From contig OX421507.1 in the NCBI GenBank assembly GCA_949126835.1, positions 10,782,900 through 10,846,899 on the forward strand: a DNA stretch of 64,000 nt. Direction: 5' to 3'. This stretch comes from Anisus vortex. Lineage: Eukaryota; Mollusca; Gastropoda; Planorbidae. A program made the position numbers and the translations under genes. The number at the start of each line of letters is the position of its first letter. The first letter of the stretch is position 1. Shown one piece after another: positions 46,860 through 59,300 of this stretch. The notes below the pieces were generated by a model. The model saw only the letters and a program-made list of their open reading frames with translations, did no database searches and was not told the origin of the DNA.

Positions 46860-49430
46860 ATCTGTGACAGTTCAGCTCCATTGGCTCCCTGTGAAAGCCA
46901 GAATTGAATATAAAATGTAGCTACTTTGCAATCAGTACCTTTATAACAACGAGATGCCATCCCATCTCAAGGAACTAGTTAAACTATAGATCTATGTTCC
47001 ACAAATAACACTCCGTTCTGCCGACTCCTCGCTTCTGGAAGTGCCCCATTTCTCTCTGACGACCGTTGCTTTGGCCTTAGAGTCTTCTTAATATCCGGTC
47101 TGAAGGTGTGGAATCAATTTCTCATTCAACTTAGGCGAGCAAGCTCTGCTGTTACTTTAAAAAAGAACTTAAAAAGTCATTATTTCAATATTTATCTTAG
47201 ATAATATGCTTTAGACAAGGGGTCGGCAACCTAAGGCACGCGTGCCAAACGTGGCACGTAGAGCTATTTTCAATGGCACGCGAAAGACCTCCAAGAGGGG
47301 TTGTTTATTGATTAAAAAAACAACAACATTTTCCAGTTTAAAAATAGGAAAACTGACTGTTGAAGCCAATTTTCCTGAATGACATAGCGACACATTTAAT
47401 TTCGATGAGTTGAACACATTTACAAGCACCACTGGAATGGATTTGCATTGAAACTGGATATATCTTGCTGTGAAATCAATTTCAAAACATTAACTGATAG
47501 TAAGGCATATATTAAGATAGAAAGTTGGGCTTTTTTAGAAGTACATCGAAGCACTTAAAGCGGAATTTTCTTATCAAAGGCAAGACTTTCAAATTGATGG
47601 ACTCATTTTTTTTCATACCACATCAAGCCTAACAGGTTTAATATTACTACAACCTTCTTAGATGTAGATCTTTTATTAAGTGGAGGAATATTGGCGATTT
47701 TAAATGCAGCAGGTTGAATTTTAAACATTAAAAAATGGGCATCCAAATTTGCCCATTTTCTCAACAGCTAGGCAGTCACTTTACTTTCAGCTTTTGGTTC
47801 AACTTACTCTTGTCAACAGATTTCATCACACACGAAAGCTGTTTTAAGCATACAAGGAGGTCACTTACAATTGACCGCTCTTATATTAATAGACTAATTA
47901 GCCTACATTTCAAAGAATTTTTATGCACATCTTCTTTAATTAAACATAATTATAAGTAATTCTAAAAGAAATTTATTGGTATTGTTAATTATATAAGAGA
48001 CTTATTTATTATTTAATAACACTATATTATGTAAATTTTGTAATTGTTAATGTTTAAAATATAGACTCCTTAAATGGACAAAAAATTAATGCAGGATTTT
48101 TATTTACAACTGTTTAACGAAAATTATTTTAATACTCTAATAATTAAATATTGTAATGAATACCAGAATGTTGGATTATATAAGAGATAATAATTAGTCA
48201 GTTTTTGCAATCACTTAAGAATCAAATTTGGAAAAGTTGTTTTAATTAAAGGGAGATAATTAACACGTTTTATCAGAGCTAATATTTCTTTTTTCATTAT
48301 AGAATAAATTGCTTACAATTTCTAACTTTGAAATGGTCAAACTATAGAAAGTGTTTGAAAATTATATACATATTATATGAACAAAGAAATTATACGTAGG
48401 CCTATATTTTCAAACATTACACTAACTGCCTAGTTGGTTTGATTACTACGTATCTACCCCGTTTAAAGGTACTGTAAGCATAGATCTAAATGAGTAAAAA
48501 AAAACTGAGAACAAAATCTATATTAGCAGTTTTAGATCTTTATCTTGACAACTACATGATAACCTTTACAAAATAGTTACCATAAATGTAAAAGTTTGGT
48601 AATATAATTTTGTATTCGGTATAATAAATACTAATAAAAGGGATGATAATCGCATACTCATTATTAAAAAAAAAAGGAACTGTTCTTTTTTTTTCCTTTT
48701 CTTCGTGTAAAAATATATGAGATTGTGCATGTAAACTAAGTATTTAAATATTCTCTGCTGTCTTCTATCTCTTTGGAATTGTAAAAATGCAATAAATGTC
48801 TCCTATCCTTTTTTTCTCTGTGTAAAATAATAATTTTGGCAATGTAAATGCAATTTTTCATGAATAAACATTTTTGGAAAAAAAACATAAAGGAGATCCT
48901 CAGTTATACTGAGATATACGGTAATTAAAATTAACATTAGCAGGTGTTAGATCCTAAGCTTGACTAACAAATGATAATGTTAAAACAATAATTACCATAC
49001 ATATTTTAATGTGAATGTTTAAAAATGAAATATTGTATTTAATATAAATGCAAATAAAGAGGATGATAATCACAAACACGTTAATTTTGTGTGTTATATA
49101 AAACTTTGTAACGTTTCATTTTTATTAGGCTGTTGGCACGCTGAATTATTTAGAAATCCTAATTTGGCAAAGTGTTAGCAAAAGGTTGCCGACCCCTGCT
49201 TTAGACCACTACTGTCTTACTTATGTAATTAGGTAGGTTAATCATTCATTTAGTTGATTTGTCCAATGTTTGTAAAGTTTTAAATCATCAATTAGTTTTA
49301 TTCCTAGCCTAGAGATTATATCCGTGTCCTTAGTTTTATGTTAAATGCGCTGTCAGCTTACATTATAATGTTTGTTGGCAGCGCTATACAAATATTATTA
49401 TCACTACTATCTATTAACACCAATAGCAGT
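46860..49430 (+). pseudogene. CR1/L2-type LINE 3' end split by a hAT insertion
   Basis: 46866-47208 translates, with several stops and shifts, to the C-terminal pattern LHWLPVKARIEYK, EMPSHLKELV, VPQITLRSADSSLLEVP. Sequence resumes at 49207 after the hAT element and ends near 49425 with GGCAGCGCTATACAAATATT and an ATTATTATC-type tail, typical of this LINE group. The interruption therefore lies in the 3' untranslated region of the LINE. Confidence 0.75.
47217..49198. mobile_element. hAT-type DNA transposon, about 2 kb, 8-bp target duplication
   Basis: Ends AAGGGGTCGGCAACCT at the left and, on the minus strand, CAGGGGTCGGCAACCT at the right. Flanked by a perfect 8-bp duplication CTTTAGAC at 47209-47216 and 49199-49206. 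An 8-bp duplication with such ends is diagnostic of the hAT superfamily. No intact transposase; the longest frame (75 codons at 47735) resembles nothing known to me. Probably a non-autonomous or decayed copy. A single end of the same kind is at 36453. Confidence 0.92.
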
Positions 49431-49784
49431 AGAAACTTCTAAATAAAAATATAACTATATTCTCCATTAGTTTATTGATTGATTTATTTGAATGAGTCGC
49501 TGACAAAAAAGTTTTATTACAAGTGTTGTGATCGTTTATAGTATAAACATTTGATAAATACAATAACTCACTATAAAAATAATTCGAAATCATCAGAACT
49601 AGCAGTATAAAAATAAACTCCCTGACCCAATTTCTGTTACGCGTTACTGTATAGCTATATCTCTCCGTCAGGAATTTTCAAATTATTTTGAAGATGCGGG
49701 ATGTATGGACCATACACAGATCTAAGCCCTAAAAAAAAACGAAATAAAAAATACAACATAAATATAATAGCCTATAGTTATGCC

Positions 49785-50085
49785 CACTGAGCTTTATATA
49801 CATGGAGTGCTCAAGCATTTAAAATGGAGAAGAAAAAATGGGAGAAAATGCGGACTTTTAAATATAGATAGGTGCACTGTATGGCACTGAGCTATATATA
49901 CATGGAAGTACCAAAAATGAAAAAAACAACTGTTTGTAATTTTTTTTTTTGCGTCATTGAAATTGGATAATATATATATTGTATATATAGCTCAGTGCCA
50001 TACAGTGCACTTATCTATATTTAAAAGTCCCCATTTTCTCCTACAATTTACTTTCTTTGAGTACTCCATATATTATAGCTCAGTG
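49785..50085. mobile_element. Foldback element, arms about 110-125 bp
   Basis: Left arm from CACTGAGCTTTATATACATG to GGCACTGAGCTATATATACA; the right arm is its reverse complement, separated by about 60 bp. Shared blocks are ACTTTTAAATATAGATA and GTGCACTGTATGGCACTGAG. Each arm also starts and ends with the same CACTGAGCTATATATA-like word. Single words of this kind occur at 18219 and 29088. Confidence 0.8.
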
Positions 50086-50099
50086 CCCTTAATATTGGT

Positions 50100-51580
50100 C
50101 ATGACCAGATTTTGAAGTAGATTTTGCTCATTTTTTTTCAATACTTGGTTATTAACATTAATCTTAGTTGCTTACTATTAATTAGCTCGATAACATTAAG
50201 TCTAGATAATAGAGTGTAATTAATGTTACCGTGTTAGTTGCTTAAATAAAACATATAAAGAAAACCATAATGTACACAGATGGTATTAAAGCAAAACAAA
50301 AGCAGGTTTTAACGCGTAAACGATAAGGATAGATCTAGTTCTGTATAACTTAGTATAACGTCATTTTGTAAGTAGGCAATGTAAAAATTACGTGGGGTTT
50401 ATATTCTTAATAAAGGTCAAACAATAGGAAAACAGTTGCCCAAACTAGTTTTGTAATTTTCTTTAGCAAATTAGACTGTTACAATTTATTAGCACGTCAC
50501 CAAACCAACAAAATCAGAAATTCCAAGACAATCCATGAAACAAACAAAACATGAATGTTAATACCATGATAATTATTGTCCTGTTGATATTATTATGTTG
50601 GTGGGATGAAAAGAAGTTAAAAATGTAGTTCCTTACACATGTTTATTAAAAAAAAAGGAATATGTTAAAACCGTAAACACCATCCATCCCAACCATTAAT
50701 AGATGAACTACAGGCTAAGTATATTATGGATTAAGACTGGAACTCAAAATTCAGCACCTTTTGACTATTTATTTCCACAAGAATGTTTTCAGCTTCCTCC
50801 GATACCACTCAAAACCCATTGAGCGTGTGGGTGTACTCGTAGATCTATGGACAAAAACAACCACGGACTATAACATTAACATAGGCGTTCCCGGGGAGGG
50901 GGGAATTCGGTATGTTTTTTGTGGGGGAGGGGATGGAGGAGGGAGGATGAATTTGTATTATAATCTCATTGTCTTGTTAACGCATCTAAATTAAAGCTGA
51001 GAAGAATAGAATAATGGTAAAGCTTTCAATTTGACTAACTGTGATGGCATTAGCTGACGAGGCACCACCTAGCGGTAGATTTACGTAGGCCTATATAATA
51101 TACCACCAGGTTGAAAAACACTGATGTAAATAGTGGATGAAACTAATTTTAAAATGTACTTGTTGAAAAGTGACATTATGTATCTATACACAAAAAAGTA
51201 ATAAAAATGAAGTAGGCCTTATTCAAGTTTAGAGGACAGTATCAACAGGTTCAAACTTAACCCAGTTGCATAGGCCTACACCTACATACAACACACTTTC
51301 GCCTACACCTACATTGGCTACATTCAACACACTTTCACAACTCTCTAGAAGCTACATTGCCAGGTCTACAAGACATTTATAAGCTAGATGCACAAATGTT
51401 GATTTGTGAGTTTGGATCACATATTGAGATTTAATAAAATATATATATATATATATATATATTGTAAGTCGTAAGTATAATCTCAAATTTAAACTTTTAA
51501 AACACTTTTCCGGTATGTGCTTGGTGTGTTTTTTTTTTGTTTTTTTTTTATGATTCAGATTTAATTTGGACCGGACTGTC
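50100..51580. other. No gene established
   Basis: AT-rich spacer with a (TA)n microsatellite at about 51436-51462 and a G-rich patch at 50890-50945. No coding frame with family resemblance. Confidence 0.4.
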
Positions 51581-51584
51581 AAAC

Positions 51585-51690
51585 GACACGTCGCGGGCAC
51601 TATCCTGCCGCCCTGCGGGAGTTTTGGCCCTAGTGGACGTAATAATCTTCTATCTAGAATCTAGAAGGAACTTCTGTGAAAGTATAAAAC
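51585..51690 (+). mobile_element. SINE family A copy
   Basis: CACGTCGCGGGCACTATCC, TGCCGCCCTGCGGGAG, GCCCTAGTGGACGTAATAAT, CTTCTATCTAGAA with an internal 7-bp duplication TCTAGAA. Confidence 0.75.
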
Positions 51691-51960
51691 AGTCATTTTT
51701 TTACACTGTGCTGCAAAACTAATAATAAAATGGTCACATTTTCATGGAAGTTAAATTTTGATTTCGCAAAGTTTCGCATCGTGTCGTTTAAACAAAAAAA
51801 GTACAAAAATAAATACTATTATTTCGTTCACATGTTTGTCCCCCAGAGGAATATTCTATTACATCTAGACTCAATATTTTTTAAACTATGTAAGTCTTAT
51901 AAAATATTATCAGCACTCCTTCCTCAAAACTAGAGTTTTCTTTTCAGAGATCATACCGGT

Positions 51961-52150
51961 CATACGGTAGGCCTATAAATCTAGTGAGATCTAGTCATAC
52001 GGTAGGCCTATAGATCTAGTGAAATCTAGTCATACGGTAGGCCTATAGATCTAGTGAAATCTAGTCATATGGTAGGCTTATAGATCTAGTGAAACCTAGT
52101 CATACGGTAGGCCTATAGATCTAGTGAAATCTAGTCATACGGTAGTTAGG
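51961..52150. repeat. 35-bp tandem repeat, about 5.4 units
   Basis: Units start with CATACGGTAGGCCTATAGAT at 51961, 51996, 52031, 52066, 52101 and 52136 and continue CTAGTGAAATCTAGT. One or two substitutions per unit. Confidence 0.92.
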
Positions 52151-52272
52151 CCTATACCTACCCCTGGAAAATGTGTGAGGTCACCCATGCTACAAAGTAG
52201 ACCTAACCACAAAGTACCCAGTACTGCATATCAAACTTTAAATATCATCTACAGTAAATGGCGCCAACTTAC

Positions 52273-55200
52273 ATCTGTGTAGATCGATGTAATCCAAGTT
52301 AATAAATTTATCTGAAATTAATTTCACCCAACGAATGGCTTGAGGGGCGGGGCCCGCTACACCAACCGGAAGTGGTGGGGTGGCATCTTCTTCGTCTGGA
52401 GAAACGTACACTCTGAAAAAAATATGTGAGCATTAGACATAAGATACAATTTATTATAAATTTAAATGTTAGTTTAATTCGTATTCTGTGACTAGGTCTA
52501 GTGGATATCGTGATTGAGTACAATTTTAGCAAATCATTTTAGAGAGAAATTTTAGATCAATATCCATTTATGAATTTATGTTTCAAAAATAAAGAATTAT
52601 GTGAGAAAGACGTGCCTTTAGTTTTTTTTGGTTTTGTTTTTTGTAACAATTGGGCATGCACAGAGCGCAATAATCGGTTTCGTAGAATGCTCGTCTGTAA
52701 AGTTATAAGATAATAAGATAAACGTACTCAAACTGTATCATGTCGATGTTGTACGCATTATAAATTGTGTTCACCGGGTCCCACTCGCCGGTCACGTTGA
52801 AGAAGCCATCCTTGTACCACCACAGGCTCCTGACTGCATTGGCTGCTCCACCGAATCCACCCACAGTGTTGGAACAGTCAATAGGAATGACTCCGCCCTA
52901 GAGAAAGAGAGAGAGAGAGAGAGAGAAAACAACAACATCAAAATGGCATCAAGGATATCAAAACCTTCTAATTTATACCAGGGGTGTGCAACAGATGGGC
53001 CACAACAGGACATGCCAGGGCCTTTTACTGTGGCCCACAGAGCTTTTAATTCCAGTTGTTTTTTTTTAATTCATTGTATTTATAATGTAAATACATTTTC
53101 AGTCTGAAGAAAGTCAAGAACCCGTCGGACCAAACTAGTCCATAGGGCCTGTGGAGCAGCGTCCACCAGTTTCTGTGGCCACGGCATACTAGGGGATTGT
53201 GTGGCCAACAACAACAGTGCCCAGCCGCCTTTACTTTACCCCAACTAATGTCACATGTCTATCAGAGCTGGGTGGTATCTTCTCCAGTCCCGAAACAAAT
53301 CTTAGCCTTCACCAGGATTCGAACCCAGAACCTTATAAGACTAAATGACGAAAAATGCTGTACGCCTCTAGTCTATACGTTGCATTTGTTTTGTTGTTGT
53401 TGGTTGTTTTTTTAATTGTATCATAATGAAAATTAAACTATAGCTGTCGCTCGCAACTTCGCGCTTCGACTTTCAAGACTTCATTCTATCGCTGTTTTCT
53501 TTAAATGTACTGTGTATTCATTAAAAAAAAAAATGACCGTGATAGTGAACATGATATAGCGCGTGCTTAGTTGTCTGAGTCATTTCGACCTATAACCCCT
53601 GCACCTTTGTATAATTAGTGTAATCGTGACTAAAGAAAAGTAATTTCATGTCCAGAGGGTTCTAATAATATTAAATGGGGCTACTTTGCTCCAACTGCGT
53701 AAATATTCCATTTATAAATAAAGAATCTTACTTAGCAGAGATTCATTTATCGTGACAGAGTTTTAAGTATTATGAATGCATAAAGTTTGAACGTGTGCAA
53801 CATTTCCGGTCTCATTCGTTCATTTGCTTCAAAACATATCTGTGTGCTGCGTTACTGGTTGTACGAAAAGTAGTAAGGGATTAAATTTTATTTCATTTCC
53901 AAAAGAAAACGATGGATTGTGAATGTCAGACGTGAAGAATCACCTCTTTATAATCTCAAACTTATTGCTTGATGCAAAAGAATTTTCTTTTTTGTTTTTA
54001 TGAATCTACGCATTGTGTTTTTTAATAACAAAGAAATGCAACTCTTGATTAATTTATTTTAGAAACATAACTAAATTTAATTTAACGCGACTAACACTTT
54101 GAGTATTAATTATCGCCTACTCACTTTTGATTTTAAAAACGGATTCCTCATAACTAATCTTGTAGCCTTAGTATATTTCTAAAATACTAGAAATGGCCGT
54201 AGAGGTTGAAATCAATTGTCAAAAACAAACAAAAACATGTTTTTTGTTTACGGAAATGGAACCGGAAGTTTATTGTGTCTTCTGTTTGAAAAGGTCAAGC
54301 CTCATTAAGACGTGTCAATAGGACGACTGATAATTATTTAAAAAGTATTTCAAAGCTAAAACCATAGACTATAATATACATGGACCGCTTGCTTTAGTTT
54401 TTTTATGCTATTATCATCTTTTTTTGCAATTCCTGATTCTAAATAAAGTAATTGTCATACATGTTCCGTTTTATTAAGTCGCATGTTTTTCGACTTTAAA
54501 TGAATATTTGTAGCCTATTAATCCTATTATCATTGACTATAATAAGATGGACCGCCTGCTCTTTTTTTAGAGCTTATGTTCTTTTTCTGTGCGCACACAA
54601 CACTGATCTATAAATGTTTCCGCACTGTACAACTTTCGATTTTTATTTTTCATTGAGAAAATCATAGCGATTAAATAAAACGGAACTTGTATATCAATAA
54701 CTTTATTTCCTGTATAGCAATTACTTTATTTATTATCGGAAATTCCGAAAATCAGTGTTTCAAGTCATCATATAGCAGAAATACTAAAGCAAGCGGTCCA
54801 TGTATATTATAGTCTATGCTAAAAGAAAACAACAACAAAATAATCGTTTTTGTTGAGAAAATGTAAACACTAAAAAATGATAGATCTATTTCGTTTTCGT
54901 CGAGATTAAATTTCATTAAAATAATTTCAATATAAAGACACAAGCGCGCTGCAGTACCTGGTAAAATAACAACAATAAACATAAATGGAAATTAACCTGA
55001 GAAAAGGTCCGGTCAGCAGCAAAACTAGAAGGGGGTCGACTGCCTTCCGTCGCCCAAGTTAGGATAGACGACATAATGGCATTTTTGTTCAACAATAAAG
55101 AACGTTAGCGTACTAATAAATGAAAATTAACATTTCTTAAAAGGCGTCAATTTCGATTACCCTCCCCAGGCTGCATGTTCCCTAGCTACGCCAGTGTGTC

Positions 55201-56331
55201 AAGTAATTAGTAAGAATATTAATTGCTTTAACCATGCAGAGATTTAAGTCAGTTCTCGCTTTTGGAGACCCATGCATCCCGAGACTGCACAACCTGCTTA
55301 TTCCAATATAGGCCTATGTGTCTTCACTAATAATGTCAAAATAAACATTGCAATGGGCCGTATTGCTGCTGAAAGTTAACACCCTTGCCCCTTATACAAG
55401 TCAATCTTTTATGACTGAATTGTAATTTATAGTCAGTCATAAAAGATTGACTTGTATAAGGGGCAAGGGTGTTAACTCTCAGCAGCAATACGGCCCATTG
55501 ATTCATTTCATTTAATTTTGTTTTATCCCACCCCCGCCCCTCGCAAAGTACAATTTTTATTATTTGTTATTTAGGTTCGCCTCACAACAATTCTTATTTT
55601 TTATGCAAATTGCCCCCCCCCCTCTTCCCATGGTTAGGCTTATGTAGTCAATTATAGTTTTTGGTATATTTTGCAGTCTTTATAAGATATAATAATATAT
55701 TATTACGTAAAAAAAAATTAATAAATATAAAACGTCTTACTTTCATATCCCACTTCCATTCACCAAGATGGATTTTCTTAGCGGGAATTTCCGGTGTACC
55801 TTTCGTCATAGATGGCACGGACATGAAAATTTGTTTGATCTTATACTTCTGATACAAAGCCTTCACTGACACTGGAAAGATTTTTGAAAAAAAAAAATAC
55901 ATGTGTCATCTACTAAATATAGAGAATTCAACATAGTGAATCTAGGAATGCTTTTGTAATCTTTCCAAATAGCGAAACAGATTAAATGTATACATTTGTT
56001 TTAAAAAAAGCAATATGTGTTGATGCAATGAAAATTTCAAAGAGTTTGATAAATATTCACCATCATTATCCATTAGAAGAACAAAAAAATACAATGAAAA
56101 ATTTTTTGAACTTGAAACCTAAATTCATGCAATTTAGGGATTAATAAAAATAAACATAAATTATTTGTGTTGCATATCTGGTCCTTTTCACCAATAGATT
56201 TGTGACTTTAAAACAGATAGAGGGAAATAAAATGTTAATAATAATAGCTATAAATCAGCACCAATAACTGAAAACTTAGAAGTTCCACGATCTATAGGTC
56301 TATATATTGAGATATAGAGAGAGACAGACAC

Positions 56332-56378
<47 letters not shown>

Positions 56379-59300
56379 GAGAGATCAATAGATAGATGAT
56401 TTATCATAATGAAAGTTATTAGGGACACATCGTATTGCAAGCTTAGAAACTCAGAAATACCCAGAAATATACAGAGGAGACGGATACGCCTGGTACATGC
56501 CTGAAAAAGTGCCATACGCCATACGGCGCCATTTCGCGATTACGAGTGAGTCGGTTATGAAGTCTTTATCATATATTAACATTTGAAGTCTTCTAAAAAT
56601 GTTTCATATTCGATAGTTTGAACACTATTGCGCGTGTCAATTAGTTTTTTGTTTTTTTGGTTTTTTTTTTGCAATATATAAAAAGGAAAAAAACACAACT
56701 CATCTCTTTATATTTAAATCTATTGACCTCTATCACTTCCTTTCTTTCTTCCGTTTTTCTGTCCATCACTTGTCTATCCTAAATTTATTACATGTTTAAC
56801 ATGTGAAATAATCATTAATATTTAAATAGACTGGAAATCGTGAGCTATCCTTTGCAACATATAATATTCGCAGGAAGAAACGACACCCAAATGACTATAG
56901 GCCTATTTATCTCACTTGCTTTCTCCCTCTTCCTTCTTTCTGTCTATCCACTTGTCTATCAAACTGTCTAACTATCCCTCCCCAGCATTGGCCTATCGTG
57001 GTGTAATTGACACTTTGTGTTCTAAACATATTACCTTTAATAGGTGTTCTCTTGTCAGTGTCAGGATATGCAGAGGCTTGCTTCATATTAAACTTTTCAT
57101 TTATTTATGTTGCAGCAAGGGATAGGTTGTTTTTTTTTATAATGAAGATAAATATAGGACAACACCGCGTGTGCTGTCTTGTCTTGAGAAAGAGCTTGCC
57201 AACTTTTCACCAGCTGTAAACCCATTTTACTTCTATAAAGCGCCCTCGTCATTTTCTGCGTGTATGCATGTGTATTTAAATAGGATGGGTTTAAAAAATA
57301 TATATATATATAAAATTTTGTTTAAAAACGTAGAGGTTTTTTTCTGCATTAGGCCTATATCATAAATAAGCGGACTAGCTAAAAGACCAGTTTGATAAGC
57401 TCTGTCTTATGTCATTCGTTTTTCAAAATTCTCACCCCCCATCCCCCCAGGAGTCTATTTTGTAAACAAAAACAATACACTTAAACAGGTTGAAAATAAA
57501 AATGCGTAATTTTTATTATATTTTAATATCTTGTAAAAGCAACCTGTTGGTTTAAATATTGAGATTAGCCTCTTCCGTCCCAGTTTATAGTTAAATTTAG
57601 CATTTTTATGACAAGACATTTATGGGAAGGTTTAAACTTTTTGACGTTTTTACTCTTTCATTACATGTGTGCGTTTTTTTTTGTTTCTTTTTCTTTGTAG
57701 GTCTTAAAAAAAAGTCTGCAGCTTTTTCTTTTCTTTTTTTTTTTTAAGTGACAGTTTTGGATACCTTTTTCATTACTCTTACCAGGGTCTAATTCTGTTC
57801 AGATAGACAATAATTATTTTACTACATAAATTATCTCAAAGTAGTTTAGAGCAGTTGATAATTATCAGTAGGGCTAGGCCCGGCTAGGCCTTAGCGAAAG
57901 AGATCTCTCTATATATATATAATGTAGACTGTCTGTGAGGATTCCTAGCCCCATTGATTAATATAAAGGCCCGTGACCTTATTGTGCCATATTTTATTTT
58001 TTCTATCTCGCTTCCGGCATGTGTCCTCCCTAGCTGAGTGGTTAGCGTATCCTGGGCGGGCGACTTGGGTTCGATTCCTCATTGATATTGTTTTTCTTTT
58101 TATATTTTTTTTATATTTCCATTAATATTACTTATTTTCAAAGATTGTAAAGAATTTCAGTTTTCATAAAATGTTTTCAGTAAGTAAAATCTAATAATTA
58201 TATTTTAGATGTAGGCTAAGCTGGAGACGGGCGTTTGATTCTCATGCATGGATTGTGCTAACTTTTTAATATAAATAAAATGAAATGCTTTTTTTTACCC
58301 GAATACAATATTTATTTTAACTTACTTTCTTAAATGTTTTCAGTAAATAAATAATAATTATATTTTTAAAATTATTAAAGCTTTCTGTTCATTGTAGTTT
58401 ATATTTTTTTTATCTGTAGCTATAAGCTTAGCCTAGGGCCTAGGCCAATGTAATCTTTCCCCGAGCAATGCCGGGCAATTTAGATTAACTTAATTGCAAT
58501 TTTTGTAAAGTTTTCCTAAAATGTTTACAGAAAGTAAAATCTAATAGACCTAGGTTAATTATATTTTAGACATGCGGGAGACGGGTGTTCGATTCTCAAA
58601 AAGGAATTGTCTTAACTTTTTGTTAAATTAAAAGACATAGCCTACCTATTTTTAACCCGATTACGATATTTATTTTAAATTACTTTCCTTAATGTTTACA
58701 GTAAAAAAAAAAATTTAGTTAATGTAATTTTTGCCCCGGGCAAAGCGGAAATTAGCTAGCATAGAGATAAAATGAAAAAATATGAAATTAATAAGCCCCC
58801 CCCCCCCCATCTCAAAACCTAAACTTTAAAAAATGTGACTTTCTCAAAGGGCCTGTGTTTTCTTTTCTTCTTTCTGTTTTCTTTTTTGCATTTGTATAAA
58901 ACTGTATAAGCTTAGTCGGCTACGTGAACGTTGTTAAGTATGAAGCAGTCTAATATTTGCATATTTTAGCCTATATTTATAAAGGTCTTTACATAGTAAA
59001 CAGGACCGAATAGAGGCCCTTATTGGCACTAAAAACATTGTGGTGCCCCCACCCCCCTTATATAAGTAAATAAGAATGTAAACAAAGCTAACAATAAAAT
59101 AGGCCTACCGGTACTTATTTGTACAATTAAACTACACTAAAAAGGAAACAAATGGCTTAGTTTGTTATTGTTTGTTGTTGTTGTTGTTTTTTTGTGTTTT
59201 TTTTTTGGGGGGGGGGGATTATTTATTTTGTTGTTGCTGTATTTTTTGTAATATTTGTTTTGCAAATTAAACATTTTTTGTGAGAATTTGGTCGTAATTT

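Noticed and set aside
47735..47959. 75-codon frame inside the hAT element as a transposase piece
   Set aside because: No hAT dimerisation or zinc-finger motifs could be recognised in it or on the other strand.
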